Origin: Flavobacteriales bacterium
Lineage (GTDB): Bacteria; Bacteroidota; Bacteroidia; Flavobacteriales_D; Sanyastnellaceae
Reading direction: 5' to 3'
DNA: 12,649 bases
NCBI GenBank assembly: GCA_028823435.1
Contig: JAPKBK010000023.1
Coordinates: forward strand, 1-12,649
This document shows, piece after piece, positions 1 through 7,314 of the stretch (positions are counted from its first letter, which is position 1; every line of letters begins with the position of its first letter). The position numbers and the translations under genes are program-made. Below the pieces are notes generated by a model. The model had not been told where the DNA came from, did no database searches, and was given only the letters and a program-made list of their open reading frames with translations.

Positions 1-981
1 TTGGTTTTATTTGGAGAGGTCATCCCTAAGCTGTTTGCCACCGCTCACAATGTGAAAGTCGCAAGGTTTACTGCAGGCTTACTCCTTGTTTGCCAAAAAC
101 TACTTTTTCCATTTTGGAAACCACTTGTCGCAATTGGTCGCGCCTTAGACAGAAACATCAAAAGTCCTGTACAAGATCTATCTGCAAAAGATCTTGAGAA
201 TGCGCTTTTTCTAACTGACAATGAGAATCGAAGTACGGACGAAAAAGAAATTTTAGAACGTATTGTAAAATTTGGCGACAAAGACGCCAAACAGGTCATG
301 ACTCCAAGAACCGATATCACAGCCTTCAGTATCGATGAGTCCTGGGATGTTGTGAAAGCGGCCGTAATCGCAAGTGGGTTTTCTAGAATACCAATCCACA
401 AAGGAACCGTAGATGATGTGGTAGGCGTCTTACATGTCAAGGACTTGATTCCTTTGTTAAATGTAGAGAGTGCTGTTTGGAACACGTTGCTTCGCGCGCC
501 ATTTTTCATTCCTGAAAACATGAAAATTGACGACCTGCTTCGTGAATTTCAGGGCAGAAAAGTGCATATGGCTTTAGTTGTGGATGAATATGGCGGCACA
601 AGTGGCGTCATCACCCTAGAGGATGTCTTAGAAGAAATCGTCGGAGATATCACTGATGAATTTGATGCAGAAGAGGTGGCTTACTCCAGACTAGATGACC
701 TCACCTTTTTAATGGAGGGCAAAACAGCACTTATTGATTTCTATAGAATCCTGAATTTAGATGAACAAGTGTGGGAAGAATCAAAAGGGGAAAGCGACAC
801 AATCGGTGGATTTGTCACAGAGCAAGCCGGCGCTATCCCTAAAATAGGGGAATTTATTGTGTTTAACAATGTCACTCTTTTTGTGGACGCCGGAGATCAC
901 AAACGTATTGACCGGGTGAAGATCATTCTACCCTCGCTTGAAAAAGATGATGAATCTGGAACTGACAGCTCAGAGATATAA
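1..981 (+). CDS. gldE: GldE, gliding-motility-associated DUF21-CBS-CorC membrane protein (5' end outside window)
   Basis: The reading frame is open from the first base, and its first codon lies inside the family's membrane domain, so this is the C-terminal ~326 residues of a protein usually around 430-450 long. Residues 3-10 (FGEVIPK region) match the conserved end of the DUF21/CNNM transmembrane domain. A CBS pair follows: CBS1 about 98-155, starting at VMTPRTDI, and CBS2 about 160-218, with VDEYGGTSGVITLEDVLEE. A CorC_HlyC domain covers about 225-310 (SDTIGGFVTEQAGAIPK). The TTG at base 1 is read as an internal Leu, not a start. The family is related to CNNM/CorC magnesium-efflux proteins. 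The GldE name rests mainly on gldD lying 2 bases downstream, the arrangement known from Flavobacterium. GldE and GldD also occur in non-gliding Bacteroidota, so gliding cannot be concluded. A close paralogue lies at 5986-7263. Confidence 0.9.
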   Translation: MVLFGEVIPKLFATAHNVKVARFTAGLLLVCQKLLFPFWKPLVAIGRALDRNIKSPVQDLSAKDLENALFLTDNENRSTDEKEILERIVKFGDKDAKQVMTPRTDITAFSIDESWDVVKAAVIASGFSRIPIHKGTVDDVVGVLHVKDLIPLLNVESAVWNTLLRAPFFIPENMKIDDLLREFQGRKVHMALVVDEYGGTSGVITLEDVLEEIVGDITDEFDAEEVAYSRLDDLTFLMEGKTALIDFYRILNLDEQVWEESKGESDTIGGFVTEQAGAIPKIGEFIVFNNVTLFVDAGDHKRIDRVKIILPSLEKDDESGTDSSEI

Positions 982-983
982 TC

Positions 984-1565
984 ATGATTAAAAATCTCCC
1001 TCTTATTTGTTCTATTTTAATGACAGGTGGGATATTAAGTTGCAGCTCTCCATCAATACCGAGACCTGAAGGGTATTTCAGAATTGAATTGCCGAAAATA
1101 GATTTCAAAAAAAGCGATGTTTTATGCGGGTATGATTTTGAAATCCCCGTATACAGTATTGTTGAAGACGTGAAATCATCGCAGAAAGATGTATGCTGGT
1201 ACAATGTTCGTTTCCCCACTTTTAATGCCAGGCTTCACTGTACTGACTTGATGGTAGACAACAACCTCGATGTCTTAATCCAAGATGCGCAAGACCTGGT
1301 ATTTAGCCACGACCTCAAAGCAAATGGGATTCGTCGTATTCGCGTGGTTAATGAACACACAAACGGCGGTGCAAGAGGTGTGCTTTACCACCTGGAAGGG
1401 CCTGTCGCCACGCCCATTCAATTTTTTGTCACAGATAGCACGAAGCACTTCTTGCGTGGATCTCTGTACTTCGACAACACACCAAATCCAGACAGCACCG
1501 CTCCAGTAATCGCTCGATTGATCTCAGATGTAGAACATTTTATGAGAACTGTAACATGGGAGTAA
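984..1565 (+). CDS. gldD: GldD, gliding motility lipoprotein
   Basis: 193 residues, full length for the family. The N-terminus is a lipoprotein signal: a hydrophobic stretch, then the lipobox ILSC with Cys20 as the predicted lipidated residue. Family hallmarks visible are PRPEGYFRIELP (26-37) just after the signal and ATPIQFFVTDSTKHFLRG (142-159) near the C-terminus. The mature part has three further cysteines (48, 71, 86). GldD is one of the Gld proteins required for gliding in Flavobacterium, but its molecular role is not defined, and homologues occur in non-motile relatives. The start at 984 lies 2 bases after the gldE stop, and the 3' end overlaps coaX by 10 bases, which points to co-transcription and probable translational coupling. 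I am confident of the family, less so of any gliding phenotype. Confidence 0.92.
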   Translation: MIKNLPLICSILMTGGILSCSSPSIPRPEGYFRIELPKIDFKKSDVLCGYDFEIPVYSIVEDVKSSQKDVCWYNVRFPTFNARLHCTDLMVDNNLDVLIQDAQDLVFSHDLKANGIRRIRVVNEHTNGGARGVLYHLEGPVATPIQFFVTDSTKHFLRGSLYFDNTPNPDSTAPVIARLISDVEHFMRTVTWE

Positions 1566-2359
1566 GGGCAAGCGGAACCGTTGTTTGGATTGTGGAAAAG
1601 GGGAACTCAAGATGGAAAATCGGGGTGTTTCTGGATGGCGAAATCGTTGATGTCACACATTTAGACCCTGGAGAAGCATTGTGTCTCCGGCATCTTCCTC
1701 AAGGCCAAGTCGATGGTGTATTGTTGGCTGGAAGTGGGGGCTGGGACACTGAAGTCGCAGAGATGTTGCGCACACATACAAAAGGGGACGTGATAGAAAT
1801 AAAGCATGGAGACCCCCATCCACTCGACACGGAGGTCGAAGATCCAGGCTCTTTGGGGACAGACCGTGTGGCAAACGCCTTCGCGGTTCAATCTGGAGTG
1901 ATACAGGGGCTCGAACAAAGCAAGGTGTGGATGATTGTAGATGTAGGGACTTGTGTCACGACTGACGTGGTGCGCAACGGACGCCATTTGGGAGGAAGCA
2001 TCTCACCCGGATTATCGATGCGAATAAACGCAATGGGGGAAGGAACTGCAGCACTTCCGGGAGTGGAGAAAGAAGTTTGGGTTAAGTTGACACCGTTTAA
2101 AGGCGAAACCATCGGAAAGACAACTCAAGAAGCCATGATTAAGGGAGCTGCTGACGGAATTTCGGCAGAAATAATCGGAAGATGGCGGATCTTAAATGAG
2201 CAATTTGGAGACGAAGAGGGCGTTGGAGTAATATTAACAGGAGGAGACAGTCCACTTTTGGAACTCGGCCGAGTAATGCCGAAATTCGCGGATTCTAATT
2301 TGACCTTAAAAGGTTATTATGCAATATTTAGTCACAAACAACTTTCACCGAAAATTTAA
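1556..2359 (+). CDS. coaX: Type III pantothenate kinase
   Basis: Catalyses ATP-dependent phosphorylation of pantothenate, the first step of coenzyme A synthesis, in the cytoplasm. It belongs to the acetate/sugar kinase (ASKHA) fold. At 267 residues it is close to the usual 240-265. Visible motifs are the N-terminal phosphate loop (EKGNSRWKIGVF, 14-25), the GTDR motif (101-104) carrying the presumed catalytic Asp103, the second phosphate motif DVGTCVTTD (129-137), GGSISPGLSMR (146-156), and TGGD (228-231). The C-terminus DSNLTLKGYYAIF fits the family's closing strand. Oddity: the loop is normally D-x-G-N-[TS], and here the Asp is Glu14 and the next residue is Lys. All other motifs look intact, so I call it a probably active kinase. 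The ATG overlaps the gldD stop (ATGGGAGTAA). Confidence 0.88.
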   Translation: MGVRASGTVVWIVEKGNSRWKIGVFLDGEIVDVTHLDPGEALCLRHLPQGQVDGVLLAGSGGWDTEVAEMLRTHTKGDVIEIKHGDPHPLDTEVEDPGSLGTDRVANAFAVQSGVIQGLEQSKVWMIVDVGTCVTTDVVRNGRHLGGSISPGLSMRINAMGEGTAALPGVEKEVWVKLTPFKGETIGKTTQEAMIKGAADGISAEIIGRWRILNEQFGDEEGVGVILTGGDSPLLELGRVMPKFADSNLTLKGYYAIFSHKQLSPKI

Positions 2360-2369
2360 TATTGAAAAC

Positions 2370-3788
2370 ATGTTGAAAGTGATTCGCATTAAGTTTTTTT
2401 TAATACTCGTGCTTATTTTGAGTACCTCAACATCCACTCGGATTTTAGGTCAAGAAACAGAGACATCACCATGGTCTAGGTTCGGCATGGGGCTTGCGAT
2501 ACCCACACTGTCTGCGCCTCAATTGATGATGGGAGGAGTGAGCGCGCCTATTTTAGATGGGTATGTCATCAATCCCGATCAACCAGCATCAGCAGCGGGA
2601 AGTGTCACTACGATGTTACAGGCTTCCCTTCATGGGACAAATACGGACATGACAGAGGGAGACTCAACAGCGACTGTAAACAGTGGCTCACTTGGCTCAA
2701 TATCCTTGGTCATAAAAAAGCCCGGTGGAAAGACAGCTTATATGATGGGGATTACGCCTTATTCTGCTAAAGGATATAGTGTGTCAAGATCATTTAACGA
2801 TTCCTTGAATAACACCATTGGCAATATTGTAGAAACGTATTCAGGAGCAGGCGGAACAGCCAAAAGTTATCTGGGAATATCTCATGTTTTTAAGGGTAAA
2901 AAATGGATACCCGCGGGCAACTTAGACAGTGTTCACGTTGCCAATCGCGCGCTTTTTCTTGGCGCTCAAGTCTCCATGTTATTTGGGGAAGTCACTTCAA
3001 CAGGACGGTTAGATTTTGAAGATGTGACCTCTCTAGATACCAGAACGCGGACATCAATGAGACATCGGTCTTTGGGAGGTCTCTTTGGCGCCCAGGCTTA
3101 CCAATTGCTGTGGGCCAAATACGATCAAAAACGAAACTTCAAAGGGTCGGCAACACTGTATGTCGGCGCGACATATTCCCCGGAATCTTTGTTATACACC
3201 GATTACGAGAAAAGCGTAGAAACCGTTCAATTACTAAGCAGCATAGAGACTGTGATAGATACAGCGTCATACATCAATAAATTAGATGCTGAAGGACGTA
3301 TTCCTGCAAAATTTTCAGCAGGTGGCGCACTCGTTTATGAACACGCGAACGGAAGCCGATTCTTGATTTCCGGAGAGTATATGCAAGAAGATTGGGAGTC
3401 TATTTCTGATTCTTTTGAAGAAGACATTCTGGATGGAGATGTCGCATGGGCAAAGGCTTCACGCACTTCGTTAGGGATAACTGTCGTCCCTGGTTCAGGG
3501 GGTGCATCTTATAAAGCGGGATTCGCATTAGATGCTTACCCCATCACATACAATGGAAGCCAATTGTCAGGATGGCGTGCATCTGCCGGAATGACTATTC
3601 CTCTTGAAGGAAGTCGTTCAACAAGCCGCTTGCACTTAGGTGTAGAAATGGGACATCGGGGACTTGAGTCAGATAATGGCACAGTTTTAGAAGGTACCCT
3701 TGAAGAATCTTTATTAAAAATTCAAATTGGAGTGACACTCGCTCCATTTTTTAAAAATCTTTGGCTCACACCAAAACTCTACGACTAA
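2370..3788 (+). CDS. Outer-membrane beta-barrel protein (FadL/OmpP1-like family, Bacteroidota type)
   Basis: 472 residues from the chosen start. I prefer ATG 2370 over the upstream in-frame ATG at 2319. Starting at 2370, the protein opens with a clean Sec signal peptide (basic Lys/Arg in 3-8, hydrophobic 9-17, probable cleavage ILG|Q after residue 27), whereas 2319 would bury this signal and overlap coaX by 41 bases. The mature N-terminus reads SPWSRFGMGL, then MMGGVSAPILDG and NPDQPAS. This pattern resembles Bacteroidota FadL-like barrels, in which an SPYSRYGLGD-type opening is followed by a MGG and NPANPAS motif. The rest is rich in alternating hydrophobic/polar strands ending in aromatic or Gly residues, as in a beta-barrel. 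The substrate is unknown. It sits between coaX and a TPR/lptC pair, 10 bases after coaX and 4 bases before the next gene. The family assignment is by pattern only. Confidence 0.7.
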   Translation: MLKVIRIKFFLILVLILSTSTSTRILGQETETSPWSRFGMGLAIPTLSAPQLMMGGVSAPILDGYVINPDQPASAAGSVTTMLQASLHGTNTDMTEGDSTATVNSGSLGSISLVIKKPGGKTAYMMGITPYSAKGYSVSRSFNDSLNNTIGNIVETYSGAGGTAKSYLGISHVFKGKKWIPAGNLDSVHVANRALFLGAQVSMLFGEVTSTGRLDFEDVTSLDTRTRTSMRHRSLGGLFGAQAYQLLWAKYDQKRNFKGSATLYVGATYSPESLLYTDYEKSVETVQLLSSIETVIDTASYINKLDAEGRIPAKFSAGGALVYEHANGSRFLISGEYMQEDWESISDSFEEDILDGDVAWAKASRTSLGITVVPGSGGASYKAGFALDAYPITYNGSQLSGWRASAGMTIPLEGSRSTSRLHLGVEMGHRGLESDNGTVLEGTLEESLLKIQIGVTLAPFFKNLWLTPKLYD

Positions 3789-3792
3789 TAAA

Positions 3793-5196
3793 ATGATGAA
3801 TACCAGCAAACAACTCTTTCTTTTAATATTGTTCGTCATTCCCTTAAATTTTTTCGCGCAGAACGATTTGAAATATGGGGACACCGAGGACAAGCAAATC
3901 CTTTGTAAGGAAGCGCTAAGCGTTTATAAAAGTTACAAGACTCAGAAAAACTACTCTGAAGCTTATGATCAGTGGGAGAAGGCATGTGCGGTTTGCCCGC
4001 CACAAGTGCAAGAATCATTGTACACAAACGGAAGTACTTTCATTAAGTATGAGATAAAAGAGGCCAAAGCCGCAGGGGATTTAGAACGCAAGGCGGCTCT
4101 TGTGGATAGCTTGATGTGGGTTTACGACACGAGAATGGCACTTTTTCCATCAACGAAGAAAAAGCCAAACAACCGTTGCCACGTTTTAGGTCGCAAAGCT
4201 TCTGATTATTACAGCTTCAATAAGGACTCTATACAGGGTGCATTCGAGATGTTTAAAGAAAGCGTAGATTGTCTCGGAGCCCTGAGCTCTGCGTCAGTGC
4301 TAAGTGGGTACTATGTCACGTCTTTCTACGCTATGAAAAGCGTCAATAAAATTGACAAGGAGGCTGGAACAGCTAAGAAGATTAAAATGTTAACGGATTA
4401 CCTCATGTTAATGGACTATTGTAACGAGGCACTTGCAAATGCTGAGGCAGCTGAAAATGACAGAAACATCAAGGGGTACACAAAGGCAAAAGAAAACATT
4501 GAGAAGACGTTTGTGGCCATTGCAAAATGTGAAGAGATGGTTGAGGTGCTTCAAGCAAGCATAGATGCCGATCCTGAAAATTTCGATCTTAAGAAAAAGG
4601 TGTTGCGGATTCTCACAAACAGAGAATGTACCGAGAATGACTTATTCCTTCCTGTAGCTACTGCTGTTTATGAATTTGAGCCCAGTCATGAGGCCGCTTT
4701 CGCGATCGGCATGGGATATGCAAAGCAATCGAAACTAAGTGACAGTTTTAAGTACATGGAAGAGGCTATATCACGTTGTGACAGTTGTCCAAAGCAGATG
4801 GCTTACCTCTTAAAAACAGGGCAAATAGCCAGTGCTTTAAAACGATCTGTTACCGCAAAACGTTATGCCAATCAAGTCATCGCAATAGACCCAAATAACG
4901 CAGATGCATATATGCTTATTGGAGATGCTATCGCAGGAGCCTCGAGTGCTTGTAACGACGGCGCTTTAGGAAAAAGATCTGTGTATTGGGTCGCGCATGA
5001 TTATTACGCCAGAGCAAAGCGGATGAATCCAGAGTTAGAAGAAAAAGCAAATGCAAGGATGAGTAAAATGTCGAAGCAATTCCCTACGATAGACGAGGTT
5101 TTCACGCTAGGTCTTCAAGCCGGAACGTCATTTACAGTGAAGCAAGTTTCAGGATGTCCTTGTTCAGGTATGACGACAAATATTAGGGTTCGTTAA
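3793..5196 (+). CDS. Exported cysteine-rich tetratricopeptide-repeat protein
   Basis: 467 residues with an N-terminal Sec signal peptide (hydrophobic 8-21, likely cleavage FFA|Q after Ala22) and no lipobox, so a soluble periplasmic or surface-exposed protein. The body is almost entirely helical. Recognisable TPR-like units include residues ~40-70 (NYSEAYDQWEKAC), ~300-330 and ~350-385 (ANQVIAIDPNNADAYMLIGD). It has 13 cysteines, including two CxxC motifs (65-68 and 329-332) and a C-terminal CPC (455-457). The extreme C-terminus ends TTNIRVR, resembling a TPR family found in many Bacteroidota. ATG 3796 is an equally possible start, one codon downstream. The stop overlaps the lptC start by one base (TAATG), suggesting coupled translation. 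The function is not known to me; a scaffold role in the envelope is inference from TPRs, export and neighbours. Confidence 0.75.
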   Translation: MMNTSKQLFLLILFVIPLNFFAQNDLKYGDTEDKQILCKEALSVYKSYKTQKNYSEAYDQWEKACAVCPPQVQESLYTNGSTFIKYEIKEAKAAGDLERKAALVDSLMWVYDTRMALFPSTKKKPNNRCHVLGRKASDYYSFNKDSIQGAFEMFKESVDCLGALSSASVLSGYYVTSFYAMKSVNKIDKEAGTAKKIKMLTDYLMLMDYCNEALANAEAAENDRNIKGYTKAKENIEKTFVAIAKCEEMVEVLQASIDADPENFDLKKKVLRILTNRECTENDLFLPVATAVYEFEPSHEAAFAIGMGYAKQSKLSDSFKYMEEAISRCDSCPKQMAYLLKTGQIASALKRSVTAKRYANQVIAIDPNNADAYMLIGDAIAGASSACNDGALGKRSVYWVAHDYYARAKRMNPELEEKANARMSKMSKQFPTIDEVFTLGLQAGTSFTVKQVSGCPCSGMTTNIRVR

Positions 5197-5741
5197 TGAA
5201 AAGATCTGGCGGATTTTTATTCTATTCACATCTGATCTGTTCAATATTCTACATGGGATGCGTCACGAGTGATGACACCCTCACGGAATCAATCTCAGAA
5301 ATGGAGGATATTCCCACTCAGGTGATTACAAGTGGGGAGTTTGTTTATTCTGAAAAAGGGAAGGTGAAAAATATTTTGGAGGCAGGGAGGCTGGAAAGAA
5401 GTGATGGCACCGAAATCTGGGATGTGAGTGAAGGTTTTCTTTTATTTATCGGCGGAGACAAGTCCAATCATCAAGCGAGATTAAGTGGTGGAAGAGGCAA
5501 CTACGATCCCAATTCTGGGCATTTAATCGCCCTAGATGGTGTGGAATTAGTGAATCTCGAAGGAGAACGCTTGAATACTGAATATCTGGTTTGGTCTCAC
5601 GATTCTGACAAAGTACATACGGACCGTCCTGTGAGCATTCATACCACGACAGGCACGCTTCATGGCACAGGATTAGAAGCGGACAGTAGATTTGAACATT
5701 ATCGAATTCTTGACCCCACAGGGTCATTTAACTTACCTTAG
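5196..5741 (+). CDS. lptC: LPS export ABC transporter periplasmic protein LptC (lipoprotein form)
   Basis: 181 residues. LptC links the inner-membrane LptB2FG extractor to the periplasmic LptA bridge, passing LPS through its beta-jellyroll. Family features are the repeated strand pattern, ARLSGGRGNYD (94-104) followed by GVELVN (115-120), and LEGERLNTEYLVWSHDSD (121-138), then KVHTDRPVSIHTTTG and GTGLEAD (157-163), the usual LptC/LptA-like block. The N-terminus ends hydrophobic then FYMGC, so Cys22 is a candidate lipidated residue. The -3 position is Tyr instead of the usual Leu/Val/Ile, which weakens but does not exclude lipidation. It overlaps the TPR gene by one base and is followed 4 bases later by a small membrane protein gene. 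LptB, F and G are not in this window. Confidence 0.85.
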   Translation: MKRSGGFLFYSHLICSIFYMGCVTSDDTLTESISEMEDIPTQVITSGEFVYSEKGKVKNILEAGRLERSDGTEIWDVSEGFLLFIGGDKSNHQARLSGGRGNYDPNSGHLIALDGVELVNLEGERLNTEYLVWSHDSDKVHTDRPVSIHTTTGTLHGTGLEADSRFEHYRILDPTGSFNLP

Positions 5742-5745
5742 GGAC

Positions 5746-5973
5746 ATGGAGCCTAAACGAGTCTTACAAGTTACACGTGCAGCAGAGAAATTTTGGCTTG
5801 CATCTTCAATCATTGTCACGGGTGTATCTTTATGGATAATCTACAGTGAAGGGTGGGAGAAAAACAAAATGCTTCCTCTCGTCCCTGCGCTTGCTTGGCT
5901 GTGGTATTTTGTGAGACGAGGATTTCGCAAACGGCTTCAGAATGACATGAATTCTAACAAGTCGCGTAATTAA
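5746..5973 (+). CDS. Small two-helix membrane protein, function unknown
   Basis: 75 residues. I place the start at ATG 5746, 4 bases after the lptC stop. An in-frame ATG at 5692 would overlap lptC by 50 bases and add 18 residues that are only lptC read in another frame. There are two predicted membrane helices, about 16-33 (WLASSIIVTGVSLWIIY) and about 42-56 (MLPLVPALAWLWYFV), with a short loop containing EGWEKNK between them. A strongly basic tail follows (RRGFRKR), so by the positive-inside rule both ends are probably cytoplasmic. Similar short proteins with a YFxRR-type ending after the second helix are familiar as conserved hypotheticals in Bacteroidota, often near lptC and the CNNM gene. 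I do not recognise a function. Its position inside the run between lptC and a CNNM protein makes a real, translated gene likely. Confidence 0.7.
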   Translation: MEPKRVLQVTRAAEKFWLASSIIVTGVSLWIIYSEGWEKNKMLPLVPALAWLWYFVRRGFRKRLQNDMNSNKSRN

Positions 5974-5985
5974 TCAAACAAACAA

Positions 5986-7263
5986 ATGGACCCCGACCCC
6001 TCCAGTTCGATCTTTATAATTCTTGGCTCTTTGGCCGCTTCTGCATTCTTTTCAGGAATGGAGATTGCCTTTGTTTCTGCAAACCGGTTGCAAATTGAGC
6101 TAAATGCAAAACAAGGATGGCAAGGACAACTTGCTTCTTCCTTTTTCAAGCGTCCCCAACTGTTTATTGCAGTCATGCTCGTGGGTAACAATATTGCGCT
6201 TGTTATGTGCGGGATGGAGTCAGGCGCTCTCATAAGCCAACAGATTTTCAGCTCCAGTGATTGGCTTTCCGCACCTTCACCCATGTTTGCGCTTGCAGTC
6301 CAAACACTTGTGACAACTTTAGTGGTCATTGTCACCGCCGAATTCATCCCTAAATCAATCTTTCTTCGAAACCCTGCACAATGGCTGAAGAGGTTAAGTG
6401 CGCCCCTTCTTATTATTAACACCGTATTAGCTATTCCAGCATGGATCATCATCGGGTTAAGTAAGATCTTCTTGTTTCCATTTACGACAGGCCGTTTGGA
6501 GTCGGTATCAAGGGGATTTGGTTCCACTGATTTAAACCATTTTTTAGAATCTGCAAGTGGAAATATGATTCCAGAACAAGATCTAGAACACGAGTTAGTG
6601 ATGCTTCAAAATGCGCTGAAACTTAACCAGGTTCAAGCAAGAGATTGCCTCGTTCCGAGGAATGAAGTTGTTTCGGTGTCAACAAATACATCCATCAACG
6701 AAATAAAATCAATTTTTTCAGATACGGGATTGTCGAAAATTGTTGTCTTCGAAAATGACATTGACAATATCATTGGGTACATCCATGTGAAAGATCTTTT
6801 CAAATCACCAAAAACAATCCAAGACGTCGTGCTGCCGACTTTCTTCATTCCTGAACCCATGGCCGGAGACATCTTGTTGAAGCAGTTCATGGTCAGAAAA
6901 AGGCACTTGGCTGTTGTTTTGGATGAGTTTGGTGGCACGGCCGGTATTCTTACGATGGAAGACATTGTGGAGGAGTTATTAGGCGAAATAGAGGATGAAC
7001 ACGACGTAGAAATTCTGATTGAAGAACAAATTGATGACAAATCTTGGATACTTTCAGCGCGACATGATGTCGAATACCTGAACGAAAAGCTGGGTCTCAA
7101 TATGCCCGAAGAAGATGCTTACGAAACGCTTGGAGGCCTTATTTTACACAGACTTGCAGCGATCCCGAAAAAGGGAGATCAGTTAAAAATTAACGATATA
7201 AACGTAAAAATAAAAGAGGTCAAGGGGGCTCGAATAATCCTTGTTCACCTCATGTTATTATGA
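5986..7263 (+). CDS. CNNM/CorC-family membrane protein (DUF21-CBS-CBS-CorC), hemolysin-like
   Basis: 425 residues, full length. The N-terminal DUF21 membrane domain (about 1-165) carries the family motifs FFSGMEIAFVSANR (21-34), GNNIALVM (67-74) and TAEFIPKS (117-124), the last equivalent to the GEVIPK of gldE upstream. A CBS pair follows at about 218-335 (CLVPRNEVVSV, then VLDEFGGTAGILTMEDIVEELLG), and a CorC_HlyC domain at about 350-425 (AYETLGGLILHRLAAIPKKGD). CNNM/CorC proteins export Mg2+ in exchange for Na+, and the CBS domains bind ATP-Mg. The older 'hemolysin' label has no functional support. It starts 12 bases after the small membrane protein gene and is probably in the same transcript. 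It is clearly paralogous to gldE at 1-981, especially over the second CBS domain. The specific ion has not been inferred from residues. Confidence 0.88.
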   Translation: MDPDPSSSIFIILGSLAASAFFSGMEIAFVSANRLQIELNAKQGWQGQLASSFFKRPQLFIAVMLVGNNIALVMCGMESGALISQQIFSSSDWLSAPSPMFALAVQTLVTTLVVIVTAEFIPKSIFLRNPAQWLKRLSAPLLIINTVLAIPAWIIIGLSKIFLFPFTTGRLESVSRGFGSTDLNHFLESASGNMIPEQDLEHELVMLQNALKLNQVQARDCLVPRNEVVSVSTNTSINEIKSIFSDTGLSKIVVFENDIDNIIGYIHVKDLFKSPKTIQDVVLPTFFIPEPMAGDILLKQFMVRKRHLAVVLDEFGGTAGILTMEDIVEELLGEIEDEHDVEILIEEQIDDKSWILSARHDVEYLNEKLGLNMPEEDAYETLGGLILHRLAAIPKKGDQLKINDINVKIKEVKGARIILVHLMLL

Positions 7264-7278
7264 TTCGGATTAATTTCT

Positions 7279-7286
7279 TATCTTCG
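7279..7286 (+). promoter_or_regulatory. Possible Bacteroidota -7 box before the prolyl isomerase gene
   Basis: TATCTTCG matches the Bacteroidota -7 consensus TAnnTTTG except for C at the seventh position. It lies in the 51-base gap between the CNNM gene and the isomerase gene, and would give a leader of roughly 24 bases. The upstream element is weak: a TTA at 7255-7257, 21 bases away, where TTG is expected. This is a pattern match only. Confidence 0.4.
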
Positions 7287-7314
7287 CGCACCTGACATTT
7301 AAAACGTCTTTACC

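Noticed and set aside
45..521. 158-residue open frame on the minus strand inside gldE
   Set aside because: It is a mirror frame of a clearly conserved CBS-domain coding region. The predicted protein is Ser/Thr/Phe-rich with no recognisable domain or promoter.
2319..2369. Upstream ATG for the outer-membrane barrel gene
   Set aside because: It would add 17 residues before a good signal peptide and overlap coaX by 41 bases. ATG 2370 is preferred.
3742..3760. TTTTTTAAAAA palindrome near the end of the barrel gene as a terminator
   Set aside because: It is inside the coding sequence, has no GC-rich stem, and is followed directly by coding sequence of the same operon.
5970..6527. 185-residue minus-strand frame opposite the CNNM gene
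   Set aside because: It lies wholly opposite the conserved DUF21 domain, and its composition and lack of motifs are typical of antisense shadow frames.
6633..7100. 155-residue minus-strand frame, Ser-rich
   Set aside because: It is antisense to the CBS/CorC region. The Ser richness comes from reversed Glu/Asp-rich codons.
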